Below are positions 1-9,128 of a DNA stretch of 64,000 nt, piece by piece. Source of the stretch: Chitinophaga sp. (GTDB taxonomy: Bacteria; Bacteroidota; Bacteroidia; Chitinophagales; Chitinophagaceae); NCBI RefSeq assembly GCF_019236475.1, contig NZ_JAFAIX010000003.1, positions 186,001 through 250,000 on the forward strand, in the 5' to 3' direction. The position numbers and the translations under genes were made by a program. Under the pieces are notes generated by a model. That model was given only the letters and a program-made list of their open reading frames with translations. It was not told where the DNA came from and searched no databases. Numbering within the stretch: the stretch's first letter is position 1; every line of letters begins with the position of its first letter.

Positions 1-1
1 A

Positions 2-1105
2 TTCAGCTTATCTATCGCCCTCATTGCCAGTACTGCTATTGTGTATTCCCAATTAACACATCTGCAACAACACAGTCTGGGCTTCAATAATGAACAATTA
101 CTGGTGATAGATTATGGCGGAGATAGGCAGATAAATAAACACCAGGATGCTATTAAACTGCGACTGGCTCAGCAGCCTGATGTCAAAGCCATTTCCATAT
201 CAAGAGCCGTACCTGGAGACCAATTCCCAGATGGAGGTACCGTCATTGCTACACCAACAGGAGAAACGGCGGCGTATAATCTTTCCATGTATGAAATTGA
301 TGAAGATTTCATATCTACCTTTAAAATCCCCATGATGGCTGGTCGTAGTTATTCAAAAAGTTTCCCTGCAGATACGGCGCAGTCCCTAGTGATCAACGAA
401 GCGACTGCAAAATTGTATGGATATGCCAATCCTCAAGATATTATAGGCAAACCCTTCGAACAATGGGGCCGAAAGGGAGTTGTGATCGGGGTAGTCAAAG
501 ATTTTAACTTTCAATCATTACATGAGAAGGTAAAGCCATTGGCCCTGCGGAGAGGAGATTACGATGCTTTTAATAAAATTACCTTACGATTACAGTCGCC
601 CGATCTTAGAAAGACAGTTAAAGAGATAGAGGCCATCTGGAATGAAGTAGCCCCTCAGCGTCCTTTCCTGTATTCTTTCCTAGATCAAGCCTTTAACCGT
701 CAGTATCAGAAAGATCAACGCTTTGGGCAGATATTCAGCATTTTCGGCTTATTGACCATATTCATTGCTTGTCTTGGTCTTTTTGGTTTGGTCACTTATT
801 CCATAGAAAAGAGAATTAAAGAAATAGGGATACGGCGCACCTTGGGGGCATCTATACCTAATGTGATCGGGTTACTGTCTCATGATTTCATTTTATTGAT
901 TTTGATTGCAATTGCCATTGCCACCCCTATTAGCTGGTATGCTATGCACAATTGGTTAAATACTTTTGCTTATAGCGTGGATATTCACTGGTGGATATTC
1001 GCATTGGCAGGCGTTGCTGCCATGACGATCGCTATTACGACTATTGGTATTCTGGCGTTCAGGGCAGCAAGGGTTAATCCTGTGGATGCACTTCGTACGG
1101 AATAA
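2..1105 (+). CDS. ABC transporter permease, MacB/FtsX type (C-terminal part, cut by window edge)
   Basis: The reading frame is open from base 2, so the gene starts before the window. The visible 367 residues are the second half of a MacB/FtsX-type permease: a periplasmic MacB-like core domain, then three membrane segments and the family signature KEIGIRRTLGAS after the first of them. The protein ends VNPVDALRTE, the usual end of these Bacteroidota permeases. Such proteins work with an ATPase subunit on antimicrobial peptides, macrolides or lipoprotein export; the substrate here cannot be told. A paralogue of full length lies at 20950-23325 on the other strand. A strong terminator follows 46 bases after the stop. 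Confidence 0.9.
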   Translation, partial: FSLSIALIASTAIVYSQLTHLQQHSLGFNNEQLLVIDYGGDRQINKHQDAIKLRLAQQPDVKAISISRAVPGDQFPDGGTVIATPTGETAAYNLSMYEIDEDFISTFKIPMMAGRSYSKSFPADTAQSLVINEATAKLYGYANPQDIIGKPFEQWGRKGVVIGVVKDFNFQSLHEKVKPLALRRGDYDAFNKITLRLQSPDLRKTVKEIEAIWNEVAPQRPFLYSFLDQAFNRQYQKDQRFGQIFSIFGLLTIFIACLGLFGLVTYSIEKRIKEIGIRRTLGASIPNVIGLLSHDFILLILIAIAIATPISWYAMHNWLNTFAYSVDIHWWIFALAGVAAMTIAITTIGILAFRAARVNPVDALRTE

Positions 1106-1151
1106 TATCTCCTTCAATGATATATTAAGTAGTATCGAATATCTTTTTTCA

Positions 1152-1180
1152 AAACCCGCTCTTGTAGCGGGTTTATTTTA
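1152..1180 (+). terminator. Rho-independent terminator after the ABC permease
   Basis: A perfect 9-bp stem, AAACCCGCT and AGCGGGTTT, with a 5-base loop is followed by a T-rich run TTTATTTTA. It lies 46 bases after the permease stop codon and before the methyltransferase gene. Confidence 0.85.
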
Positions 1181-1220
1181 ATCCAATGACCTCGTGTCTC
1201 TATATTTGGCATAAGAATCT

Positions 1221-2351
1221 ATGTATGATAATAAAGAAAACAATTCACCATCAAACAGCAGATGGATGGGACTGTCAGATATTATCATCAGCAAAATACA
1301 AAGCGAAGGTCCGATTTCCTTCCACACCTTCATGGATCTCTGCCTCTATCATCCAGACTATGGCTACTACACCACCGCTGGAGATAAAATAGGTCGGGAT
1401 GGCGATTTTATTACCAGTAGTAGCTTGACCCCTGCCTTCGGCGCCACCATTGGCAAGCAAATGGAGGAGATATGGCACATACTGGGGAAAAAAGACTTCA
1501 CTATTGTTGAATATGGCGCAGGCCAGGGACTGCTATGCCATGATATGCTGGAATACTTGAAAGAAAATAGTCGGCTTTATGATCATATCAGGTATTGTAT
1601 CATTGAGAAACGAAAGGACGCACCTATCAAATGGATGTCGGACAAGGTCCATTGCTATAGGACAATTGATGACATACCTTGGCCCATTGATTGTATCTTC
1701 TCCAATGAGCTAATAGATAATTTACCCGTACATCAAGTAGTGATGGAGGATGCATTAATGGAAGTATATATAGATTACGACCAAGAATTTAAAGAATTGC
1801 TGAGACCCGCCCCCTCTTCCCTTCAACACTATTTTCATCAACTGCATGTAACACTCCCCAAAGGCTACCGCACCGAAATAAATCTCGATGCCATTAACTG
1901 GATAAGGAATGCATCCAGTCATCTCAAAAAAGGATTTATCATTACGATCGACTATGGCGCACTATCCGAAGAGCTATATAAACCGCGCCACCATTGTGGC
2001 TCTGTATTATGTTACTATAAACACCAGGTCAGCGATGATTATTTTTGTAATATCGGCCAGCAGGATATCACCGCACATGTGAATTTTAGTGCGCTACAAC
2101 ATTGGGGCGCATTAGCCGGATTAAATACCAATGGCATTACCTCGTTGAGTTGTTTTTTACAAGCCTTGGGATTTAAAGCATTATTAAGAACTGCCAATGA
2201 ACGCCAACAGAAGAATATTCTACAATTGGCACAAGAGGAATCCTATATCAGCTTTACTCTTTTGATAGATATGGGCAGTAAATACCAAGTACTGATTCAA
2301 TCTAAAAATATATCCGATGCTGAACTTACCGGGCTCCAATTTAACCGATGA
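1221..2351 (+). CDS. SAM-dependent methyltransferase, MidA/NDUFAF7 family
   Basis: The 376-residue protein matches the MidA (COG1565) family of class I methyltransferases. The N-terminal block GDFITSSSLTPAFG (61-74), the SAM-binding loop VEYGAGQG (96-103), the acidic block SNELIDNLPVHQV (near 165) and IDYGALSEELY (near 255) are all present. The mitochondrial relative NDUFAF7 methylates an arginine in complex I; the bacterial substrate is not established. ATG 1221 follows a short leader with no clear Shine-Dalgarno site. The gene is monocistronic: a terminator lies upstream and a convergent gene downstream. Confidence 0.88.
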   Translation: MYDNKENNSPSNSRWMGLSDIIISKIQSEGPISFHTFMDLCLYHPDYGYYTTAGDKIGRDGDFITSSSLTPAFGATIGKQMEEIWHILGKKDFTIVEYGAGQGLLCHDMLEYLKENSRLYDHIRYCIIEKRKDAPIKWMSDKVHCYRTIDDIPWPIDCIFSNELIDNLPVHQVVMEDALMEVYIDYDQEFKELLRPAPSSLQHYFHQLHVTLPKGYRTEINLDAINWIRNASSHLKKGFIITIDYGALSEELYKPRHHCGSVLCYYKHQVSDDYFCNIGQQDITAHVNFSALQHWGALAGLNTNGITSLSCFLQALGFKALLRTANERQQKNILQLAQEESYISFTLLIDMGSKYQVLIQSKNISDAELTGLQFNR

Positions 2352-2388
2352 TATGTTGAGCCTTTCGTTATCGAGGGTTGGCTGTCTC

Positions 2389-3042
2389 TCAATATAACTG
2401 GTTACGCAATATTCGTTTAATCATTTGTATAGTAGAACGAGTGACCTGGCCTTTATATTTCTGCAGAATTTCGCTTTCACTGGTACCACTGCCCATCTCA
2501 TTTACTACCCGCAGCCACTTGCCTAGGAATTCCGAATTGGGAGTTCGGTATCTTAATAAACGCCTAACCGTTTCTATAATCGTTCTGCTGACGGTCCCCT
2601 CATGCAATTCGAATATTTCATCATTGCTAAGGCCCAGTTTAATATCGTCTGCCACACGGGAATAATCTTGCAGGTATTTTTCATTCGCCTCCATTACCTG
2701 TAGCAAGGGGTTATCGCTAAAGGTGATATCGGTATTTCTGCGTTGCCTTTGTAAAGTCTGCATCGCATAATTGCGGGCGATGTTATCACAAATAATGAGA
2801 TCGTCTTTGGTCAATTGGAACCACTCTCCTTTTATGCGCTTGTGTTGAAATACGATATGCAGACTCTCTTCCAGCTCGGTCATATTCATGGCCGCATATT
2901 GCCGGATCACACGAAACATCATCGGCAGATGCGTATGGTAAGCCGCCAACCGCTTATGCAGGTCCTGCGTTTTACCAATCTTATACAGGTTCCTACCCGT
3001 GCTAAGAATGTATACACATTTACCAATTTGTACTTGCTCCAT
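2389..3042 (-). CDS. GIY-YIG (T5orf172/MUG113-like) protein with a duplicated C-terminal helix-turn-helix-like module
   Basis: Residues 8-90 look like a GIY-YIG-type fold of the T5orf172/MUG113 branch: VYILSTGRNLYKIGKTQD carries the paired YIL and YKIG motifs, and GEWFQL follows. The rest (127-213) holds two copies of a module of about 38 residues with a 49-residue period. Both contain SxxEI, then GxV(S/T)R(S/T)xI, then (R/K)R(L/I)LR, which reads like a resolvase-type helix-turn-helix. An N-terminal nuclease-like domain joined to two DNA-binding modules is the likely architecture. Function unknown; nothing nearby marks a mobile element. It converges on the methyltransferase gene with 37 bases between the stops. 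Confidence 0.7.
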   Translation of the reverse strand: MEQVQIGKCVYILSTGRNLYKIGKTQDLHKRLAAYHTHLPMMFRVIRQYAAMNMTELEESLHIVFQHKRIKGEWFQLTKDDLIICDNIARNYAMQTLQRQRRNTDITFSDNPLLQVMEANEKYLQDYSRVADDIKLGLSNDEIFELHEGTVSRTIIETVRRLLRYRTPNSEFLGKWLRVVNEMGSGTSESEILQKYKGQVTRSTIQMIKRILRNQLY

Positions 3043-3202
3043 CGGGGAATCTCGTGCTTATTAGGGTGATAATTAAACTATTAAATTACAACTAGGATTC
3101 TTATGTACAAAATTGATTATTTATATTTTATTAATATATCATATGTTTATTTTACGTACACGATAAGATCACTACTGACATAATGTTGTCACAACCAGCT
3201 TT

Positions 3203-3210
3203 TAAGTTTG
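3203..3210 (+). promoter_or_regulatory. Bacteroidota -7 element for the AraC-type gene
   Basis: TAAGTTTG fits the TAnnTTTG -7 consensus exactly and lies 25 bases before ATG 3235. A TTG occurs upstream at 3186, closer than the usual 19-21 base spacing. The site sits in an AT-rich divergent intergenic region. Confidence 0.45.
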
Positions 3211-3234
3211 TACTATTGTACTAACTTTATCACT

Positions 3235-4071
3235 ATGGAAGCGGAAATCCAAACTATCTACCATTCTCCTAACCTCTGTTCGGTACATAACTTTCTTTGC
3301 CAATGCATGGAATGCACCATATCGGCGAAGGAATACCAGGATACATTTTCCATTGCGTTTATCCGTAAGGGTAGTTTTGGTTTTAAAATATATCGGGAGG
3401 AACTGGATGCCTACAGCGGCCTCTTCCTAATATGTAAGGCTGGATATGAACACCAAGTAAGGCATATTCATGATATCCCAGACCAGTGTACCATCTTTTC
3501 TTTCTCTGTTGACAGTGCCGCCGAACTAACAGCCCAAAGCAATACTTTATCCCGGTTCTTTAAAAACCCGGATATGCAATCCATATTAATCAAGGCAACG
3601 CCAGAAATGGAGTTCTTACACCAGGTCATTTTTCAAGAATTATCCAAACCACGACGTCAGCAACTTTGGGTGGAACAGCTAATGGTGGCGCTTTTTACAC
3701 AGATTCTATCTGGCAACAATGAAGGGTTACCTACTTTAAGCAGGAAACAGCAAATCCATTACCTGCCTATGATTGAAACAGTAAAATCATTCATATATAC
3801 GCATTATACCGCAGACATCCAGTTGTCGGAACTAGCTAATATCGCGCATGTGAGCCCTTTCCATTTCAGCCGATTATTTAAAAAAGTAACGGAGGTCAGT
3901 CCCTATGAATATCTCCTCCGTATAAGATTAAAAGAAGCACAACTCCAACTCCTCCATACCCGCGATTCCATTACGTCCATTGCCTTCTCTACCGGCTTCA
4001 ATAGCCTAGAACATTTCTCTGCCGCCTATAAGAAACAATTTGGGAAATCACCAGCAGCGATGCGTAGCTAA
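3235..4071 (+). CDS. AraC-family transcriptional regulator
   Basis: The 278-residue protein has an N-terminal cupin-like sensor half and a C-terminal AraC/XylS DNA-binding half. The two helix-turn-helix units are visible: LSELANIAHVSPFHFSRLFK, then ITSIAFSTGFNSLEHFSAAY ending in FGKSPAAMR. The N-terminal half contains several cysteines and histidines (for example CQCMECTI), which might bind metal or sense redox state. ATG 3235 is preferred over an in-frame TTG at 3208 because the latter overlaps the -7 element. The downstream DinB and DUF1330 genes may be its targets; this is inference from position only. Confidence 0.88.
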   Translation: MEAEIQTIYHSPNLCSVHNFLCQCMECTISAKEYQDTFSIAFIRKGSFGFKIYREELDAYSGLFLICKAGYEHQVRHIHDIPDQCTIFSFSVDSAAELTAQSNTLSRFFKNPDMQSILIKATPEMEFLHQVIFQELSKPRRQQLWVEQLMVALFTQILSGNNEGLPTLSRKQQIHYLPMIETVKSFIYTHYTADIQLSELANIAHVSPFHFSRLFKKVTEVSPYEYLLRIRLKEAQLQLLHTRDSITSIAFSTGFNSLEHFSAAYKKQFGKSPAAMRS

Positions 4072-4138
4072 AATGAGCAAGATTCCTTAAATCTCCCCCA
4101 TTTCCGATGTCTAATTTTGATGTCTCAAACAGATTATC

Positions 4139-4546
4139 ATGAAAACACAATTATTGGAGACATTGGAAAATGCCAGGAATTATACTCTTGCAGTAGCGGA
4201 GGCCATGCCCGAAAACAGTTATCAGTTCACACCTGCGGAGGATACCATGACCTTCGCCACACTATTGCATCATATTGGTTATGGCATCTCCTGGTGGGAA
4301 GAAAACTATATACGCCAACAATCTACCGACTGGAACCCACCACAGGCTACCACCGATAAATCCTCCACTATTGCCTACTTGGAGAATGCCTTTTCTGCTT
4401 TAAAATTAAGCCTAGCAAATAAGGTACCCACTGGTAAAGGTTTGGATGGATTTTATGCGACTATAGATCATATCACGCATCATAGAGGCCAGGCTACGGT
4501 TTATTTACGCTGCAAAGGAATTGTTCCACCCGCTTATATTTATTAA
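4139..4546 (+). CDS. DinB-family protein
   Basis: The 135-residue protein has the DinB four-helix bundle pattern, with the histidines that form the metal triad in this family: LLHHIGYG near residue 42 and DHITHHRGQA near 110. Members of the superfamily include thiol-dependent S-transferases, but the reaction of this one is unknown. It follows the AraC-type gene by 67 bases and precedes the DUF1330 gene by 19 bases, so the latter two are probably cotranscribed. Confidence 0.82.
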   Translation: MKTQLLETLENARNYTLAVAEAMPENSYQFTPAEDTMTFATLLHHIGYGISWWEENYIRQQSTDWNPPQATTDKSSTIAYLENAFSALKLSLANKVPTGKGLDGFYATIDHITHHRGQATVYLRCKGIVPPAYIY

Positions 4547-4565
4547 TCTACTAAACGTTATTATC

Positions 4566-4859
4566 ATGCCTGTATATTATGTCAACAGCTACAACATCAC
4601 CAATCAAGAAGAATATGCAAAATATGGCCCTCCTACCATTGAACTGCTGCACAAATACGGAGCGGAAGTATTGGCTGCCGATCTACAAGCAATCGGTGTG
4701 GAAGGGAAACCACTACAGATGAATGCCATCATTAAATTCCCTTCTGAAGCGGCTGCACTTCAATGCTACGCTGATCCAGCATATCAACCACTGAAAGCCA
4801 TCAGATGGGGTTCTACTGGAAATTGTTCCATGATTTTGGTACATGGACTCGAAGGATAA
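4566..4859 (+). CDS. DUF1330 family protein
   Basis: The 97-residue protein has the compact ferredoxin-like pattern of DUF1330: MPVYYVNSYNI at the start, YGPPTIELLHKYGAEVLAAD in the middle, and the conserved IIKFPSEAAALQCYADPAYQPLKAIR block. The biochemical role is unknown. ATG 4566 is chosen because the family begins there; an in-frame start further upstream would overlap the DinB gene. A bidirectional terminator follows directly after the stop. Confidence 0.82.
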   Translation: MPVYYVNSYNITNQEEYAKYGPPTIELLHKYGAEVLAADLQAIGVEGKPLQMNAIIKFPSEAAALQCYADPAYQPLKAIRWGSTGNCSMILVHGLEG

Positions 4860-4860
4860 A

Positions 4861-4901
4861 AAAATACAAGCGCTGCTAATGATGGCAGCGCTTGTATTTT
4901 T
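4861..4901. terminator. Bidirectional terminator between convergent genes
   Basis: Arms 4861-4876 and 4885-4901 pair around TACAAGCGCTGC with an 8-base loop, flanked by A-rich and T-rich ends, so it can terminate transcription from both sides. It separates the DUF1330 gene from the leftward secreted protein gene, whose stop codon abuts it. Confidence 0.88.
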
Positions 4902-6179
4902 CTATTTTAACTGTTGCAGTGCATAGTGCATGTCGTCTTCCTGTAATAACTTCCAATGTTCACCCAACACTATTTTCCATCCGGGGCCTTCTATCACATG
5001 GTCTTTCATCACCACGCCCGTTGCCGATAAAGTAATGACCTTCCAATCTTTCATCAGCATACCTCCAGCGGCTACTGTCAACTTTCCCCAAGTATCTTTT
5101 ACTTCTGCTGTTGGGTAAACGGTGCCATAGCTGCCGAGATCAAACATATTACTAGGATTAAAACCGATATTAGGTTTTAGCAACTTTATAACCAGTCGGG
5201 GTTTCGCGGTGAAGAGCGCCACATAGTCTGCTACCTTTTTTAAACGAACTATTTCCTTTCCCTTTTCGGATGCAGTGATAGCATCACCGTTATACATTTT
5301 TGCTAATTGTTGTAGCTTCTTTTCGGATGGTTGTTGCTGTGTAGGCAACTGATAATATTGTTTGATCAGCATAGGAAAATCAGATAGCGAGTCTACTTTC
5401 GCCGTCCATTCCGGCTGACGTTGATACAACAGATAGCCGTACAATGGACCAGAGACATAAACAAATGAACGGATGATAGTGCTGCGAGCTGACGCAGAGT
5501 CAATAATATGCTGTAAGTAATCGGGGATATGCGCTTGAGCTCTACCTAAAATTACGCCTGTATATTCCGCCAGTCCTTCATTCATCTCCAGGATACGCTC
5601 ATTGGCAAAGGTTTCGGGAAAGAGTTGTTTCCTTTTCTCCCGGAATGCCAGGGCACTGGCCAAATCAGCGTTTCGTTTATCCACTGGTTTGCTCAATGCA
5701 GCCTTCAACGCTTGTAATTCCAACAGGAAATAGATACGGCCTTGCATGGTGGCCAGATGGTCCGCCGAGGGGCTATGAGCAGGTAATCCCAAACTATCCT
5801 GGATGCGATGGAAAGATTCATGCGCGAGGAGACTTAAACGTTCATCTTTATCCTCGGGTAGCGGCAACATCACCACCGACCAGGATTTACCTTGCCAAGT
5901 AATGGCAGTATTGGCGATGATCACATCCGCCGGTAAGGTACCACTGTATACTCCCTCTCCAGCAGGGGTAAGATAGCCGCCACTATCCGGCTCATTCGCA
6001 AATACATGTCGCGTTTGTGGGTCTACCAGCAACATAGGACCGTATAGAGGGAGTCGCCATACCTGTTGCTGCAATCCTATCGCCTTTATTTCGCTGAAAT
6101 TGGCGGCAGCAGTAGTTTTATCTTGGGCGTAACCTGCCACTGCGAGACAACAGAGCAGTAACGAAAATAATGATCTCAT
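4902..6179 (-). CDS. Secreted protein with HExxH and NEGLAEY motifs, probable zinc metallopeptidase
   Basis: The 425-residue protein starts with a clear signal peptide (MRSLFSLLLCCLAVAGYAQD). It then has AHESFHRIQ, an HExxH zinc-protease motif (120-124), and about 76 residues later EMNEGLAEYTG (near 200-206), where the glutamate could be the third ligand of a gluzincin-type site. I do not recognise the family. The C-terminal third is beta-rich and lacks membrane segments. ATG 6179 is preferred over an upstream in-frame start because it begins the signal peptide. The sequence supports a periplasmic or secreted metal-dependent hydrolase; peptidase activity is inferred. Confidence 0.65.
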   Translation of the reverse strand: MRSLFSLLLCCLAVAGYAQDKTTAAANFSEIKAIGLQQQVWRLPLYGPMLLVDPQTRHVFANEPDSGGYLTPAGEGVYSGTLPADVIIANTAITWQGKSWSVVMLPLPEDKDERLSLLAHESFHRIQDSLGLPAHSPSADHLATMQGRIYFLLELQALKAALSKPVDKRNADLASALAFREKRKQLFPETFANERILEMNEGLAEYTGVILGRAQAHIPDYLQHIIDSASARSTIIRSFVYVSGPLYGYLLYQRQPEWTAKVDSLSDFPMLIKQYYQLPTQQQPSEKKLQQLAKMYNGDAITASEKGKEIVRLKKVADYVALFTAKPRLVIKLLKPNIGFNPSNMFDLGSYGTVYPTAEVKDTWGKLTVAAGGMLMKDWKVITLSATGVVMKDHVIEGPGWKIVLGEHWKLLQEDDMHYALQQLK

Positions 6180-6351
6180 CTTTTTTCTACAATAATGCAA
6201 TACTTCCTGGAAATAGGCAGTTGCAATTATATGAAGCGCAAAGCCCCTGCTATGTATAACAATAAACTACGCTAAAGTGCCGTTTATCCCGGAATAGGAG
6301 CAGTTGATATAATGCGTTTGTCCAGTTCCTATTGTTTACTTACTTCGCAGT

Positions 6352-7377
6352 ATGCGCAAAATACTGGTACATATTGTTTTCTGGATTGTTTTCTATCTGA
6401 TGTGGAACCAGGTGATGTATTTCTATGTAAGAAATAATATTGTCAACCGCCTTTATTTCTCCGCGCTGGATGTAAGTCTGATCATATTTGCATTCTACGG
6501 CATCTTCAGTTATGTGCTGCCGGATTATTTCCGGCGTAAAAATAAAATCAGACTGATAGTTTTGTCCGTTTCCCTGATTGTAATTTTAACAGCTACTTAT
6601 GCGTGGAGCATGAAGTACTTTTTAAACCATATGCTGGTGCCTATTCGGTTCGATTTCATATGGACCTACCAGGATTTACAATATAATCGTTTCTTCCTAG
6701 TTTTGCTGGGCGTAATGGGCGGGTATTTTGTAAAACTGGCGATCGACAGACTAGATGCGCGGCGCAAACTGGAAAGTATGGAAAAAGAGCGATCCCTTGC
6801 GGAATTGACCTATCTGAAAGCACAGATCAATCCGCACTTTCTTTTTAATTCGCTCAATACACTCTATACCCAGCTAGATTACGCCCCTGCCGATGCCAGG
6901 CATACGCTGGTGTCTATTGCAGATCTATTGCGTTATCAGTTGTACGAATGCAGTACTGATTTTACCCCGCTTTCAAAAGAACTGGATTATCTAAACAATT
7001 ACTTCCATATCCAGCAACTGCGCATTGAAAATTGCAATACCAGTTTCACTGTAAATGGAAATCCGGAAAATTACGAAATTGCCCCGCTGCTGATGATGCC
7101 CCTAGTAGAAAATGCTTTTAAATACTTATCCGACAGCGATGAAGAAGAAAATAGATTAGCAGTGCGTATTGATTTGGGAGACAGCCAGCTCTCCTTCCGC
7201 TGTGAAAACACATTTGATCCGCCTACATTTCTCAATAGGCCAGCTAAAAAAGGGATAGGTTTGGAAAATGTAAGAAAACGCCTGGAATTACTCTATCAAG
7301 ACCGTTATCAGTTGGATATCACCATCAACGGACGTATCTACCTGGTAACACTCACTTTAAATTTAACCGCATGTTGA
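6352..7377 (+). CDS. Sensor histidine kinase, LytS/YehU type
   Basis: The 341-residue protein has four membrane segments (about 5-25, 38-58, 66-90 and 112-132) and then the LytS-type His_kinase domain with the phosphoacceptor His162 in QINPHFLFNSLNTLY. The HATPase part shows MMPLVENAFKYL (N box) and KGIGLENVRKRLELLY (G box). No extracytoplasmic sensor domain is present, so sensing is likely in the membrane. The gene overlaps the response regulator by 7 bases (ATGTTGA), so the pair is translationally coupled. Confidence 0.93.
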   Translation: MRKILVHIVFWIVFYLMWNQVMYFYVRNNIVNRLYFSALDVSLIIFAFYGIFSYVLPDYFRRKNKIRLIVLSVSLIVILTATYAWSMKYFLNHMLVPIRFDFIWTYQDLQYNRFFLVLLGVMGGYFVKLAIDRLDARRKLESMEKERSLAELTYLKAQINPHFLFNSLNTLYTQLDYAPADARHTLVSIADLLRYQLYECSTDFTPLSKELDYLNNYFHIQQLRIENCNTSFTVNGNPENYEIAPLLMMPLVENAFKYLSDSDEEENRLAVRIDLGDSQLSFRCENTFDPPTFLNRPAKKGIGLENVRKRLELLYQDRYQLDITINGRIYLVTLTLNLTAC

Positions 7378-8078
7378 ATTGCTTGATTATCGATGATGAA
7401 CCGCTAGCTCGCAAACAGATTGAAAGCTATGTAGAGAAGGTGCCGTTTCTGCACCTGGTGGGCACTGCGCGCAATCCCTTGATAGGCCAAGCTATTCTGG
7501 AAACCGAAGCGGTAGACCTCATCTTTCTTGATATCAAAATGCCACACCAAAGCGGCATCGATTTCCTCCGTCAACATAATCCGCTACAACAGATCATATT
7601 GATCACCGCATTTTCAGAATACGCCGTAGAAGGATTTGAGCTGTCTGTTACTGATTACCTGATGAAACCCGTCACCTTTGAACGATTTTATAAAGCCTGC
7701 GAAAAAGCACAGGCGAAAATAAGTGGCAATGGCGCTATTCGCTCCAATACGGAGCAGCCAGGGTCCTTGTATGTGAAGTGTAACCAGCGTTTCGAGAAGA
7801 TTCTCTTGCAGGATATTCAATATATAGAAGCAAGACTGAACTATGTACATATCATCACCCCCTATAAAAAGTACATGGTGTATTCTAGCCTAACAGGAAT
7901 AGAAAACAGTCTTCCCCCAGAAAAATTCATACGGGTACATAAGTCCTATATCGTATCTATCGATCGACTGACTGCCGTAGAAGGCCATCAAGTATTTATC
8001 GGGGAGACGGCCATCCCTGTGGGCCGAAGCTACAAACAAAGCCTACATCAGCATCCATTTTTGAAGAAGGGTTCCTAA
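7371..8078 (+). CDS. Response regulator, LytTR DNA-binding type
   Basis: The 235-residue protein has a receiver domain with the acidic pair IIDDE (6-10), phosphoacceptor Asp54 in FLDIKMP and Lys99 in LMKPV. A LytTR domain follows from about residue 132, with ILLQDIQYIEARLNYVHI and the family block FIRVHKSYIVSIDRL. It is the partner of the overlapping LytS-type kinase. The target promoters are unknown; no LytTR-type direct repeat was recognised nearby. Confidence 0.94.
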   Translation: MLNCLIIDDEPLARKQIESYVEKVPFLHLVGTARNPLIGQAILETEAVDLIFLDIKMPHQSGIDFLRQHNPLQQIILITAFSEYAVEGFELSVTDYLMKPVTFERFYKACEKAQAKISGNGAIRSNTEQPGSLYVKCNQRFEKILLQDIQYIEARLNYVHIITPYKKYMVYSSLTGIENSLPPEKFIRVHKSYIVSIDRLTAVEGHQVFIGETAIPVGRSYKQSLHQHPFLKKGS

Positions 8079-8208
8079 AACTTTTTCGCATTCAAAAAGT
8101 CAATTCTTCACGGAAGACCCCGTAAAAAGTTAATAATAATTTAAAACGAAATACCCGTTCGTGTTATTTCATCCTCTCAGAAAGTTTAATACTTTTCCAT
8201 GGTAATTG

Positions 8209-8838
8209 ATGTCGGGTATGCCTAAAATCTCAGAAATAGGATTATACAACTATTTGGCCTGGAAGCAAGTTCCAGGGCTGAGAGAGAATGTAAAGTTAAT
8301 TACTGTTAAGAAAGGTAAACAACTATACGATACCGCACAGAAGTATACAGATATCTACGAAATCCTTAGTGGCGCTGTTAAACTGGGCGGCATCTCTGGA
8401 AAGGGTAAAGAATACATATATGAACTGGTGACACCAGGCGAATTTTTTGGTAACCTGGCCATGCTGGGCGATACCTTCTGCGAATTCGGTAAAGCCATCG
8501 TAGTAACACAACTCAGAGTATATAAACCTGCCTTCTTCAAACACCTAATGACGCATGACCCAGAAGTGGCAGCATGGTGCTTTGAAAAAATAGTCTACCG
8601 ATGGAATAAAACAGAATCCATGCTGGCGAATATCCGTTCTTATGAGCCCAGAGAACGGATTCAAATGCTGTACAACGAACTCCAGAAAAAAACCATCATC
8701 GCCTCTAATCGCGAAATCATTCTCCATCGGCTGATCACCCTTCAGGATATTGCCGATCTTACCGGCACTACGCGCCAACTGGCTGCTGAAATCATTAATA
8801 CCATTGGATCTAGCCCCCTAACTGGTCTGCAATTGTAA
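8209..8838 (+). CDS. Crp/Fnr-family transcriptional regulator
   Basis: The 209-residue protein has a cyclic-nucleotide-binding-like beta roll (ILSGAVKLGG, LVTPGEFFGNLAML) and a C-terminal winged helix with TLQDIADLTGTTRQLAAEII as the recognition unit. The usual phosphate-binding RxS signature of true cAMP receptors is not evident, so the ligand is unknown. ATG 8209 and ATG 8218 are both possible starts. The gene lies about 290 bases before the Oar-like receptor gene, on the same strand. Confidence 0.88.
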   Translation: MSGMPKISEIGLYNYLAWKQVPGLRENVKLITVKKGKQLYDTAQKYTDIYEILSGAVKLGGISGKGKEYIYELVTPGEFFGNLAMLGDTFCEFGKAIVVTQLRVYKPAFFKHLMTHDPEVAAWCFEKIVYRWNKTESMLANIRSYEPRERIQMLYNELQKKTIIASNREIILHRLITLQDIADLTGTTRQLAAEIINTIGSSPLTGLQL

Positions 8839-8884
8839 GATTCTAACATCTTTAATATTCCCATAACGATTTGGTGATCCTGGC

Positions 8885-8918
8885 TTGACACCCTCCTCCG
8901 CTGCATCCTATATTTTTG
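8885..8918 (+). promoter_or_regulatory. Candidate promoter of the Oar-like receptor operon
   Basis: A TTGACA at 8885 and TATTTTTG at 8911-8918 fit the Bacteroidota -33/-7 pattern, with 23 bases between TTG and the -7 element, slightly longer than usual. The predicted leader would be about 200 bases long and would include the hairpin at 9046-9073. Confidence 0.45.
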
Positions 8919-9045
8919 CATTCTCTTAACACAGCAAGGTTTTTCAAAGCGATTCAAATATCCAAAATCATGAGGAGGTTTAAAATTCCATTTAACACTA
9001 TACCTAATCATAACTACTTATTACTGTAGCACAGATGTACACACC

Positions 9046-9073
9046 GTAGGCAGATGTGCTGTCGTCTGCCTAC
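9046..9073 (+). other. Hairpin in the leader of the Oar-like receptor gene
   Basis: Arms GTAGGCAGA and TCTGCCTAC form a perfect 9-bp stem around a 10-base loop, 56 bases before ATG 9129. No strong T run follows, so it may be a leader structure rather than a terminator. Confidence 0.45.
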
Positions 9074-9128
9074 AATATCTGTTTTCACTCATCACAACTA
9101 TCTCACTATATCTCTAAATGTTGCATGT

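Noticed and set aside
8945..9030. Small frame starting ATGAGGAGG before the Oar-like gene
   Set aside because: Only about 20 codons, no ribosome-binding site, within the leader of the receptor transcript.
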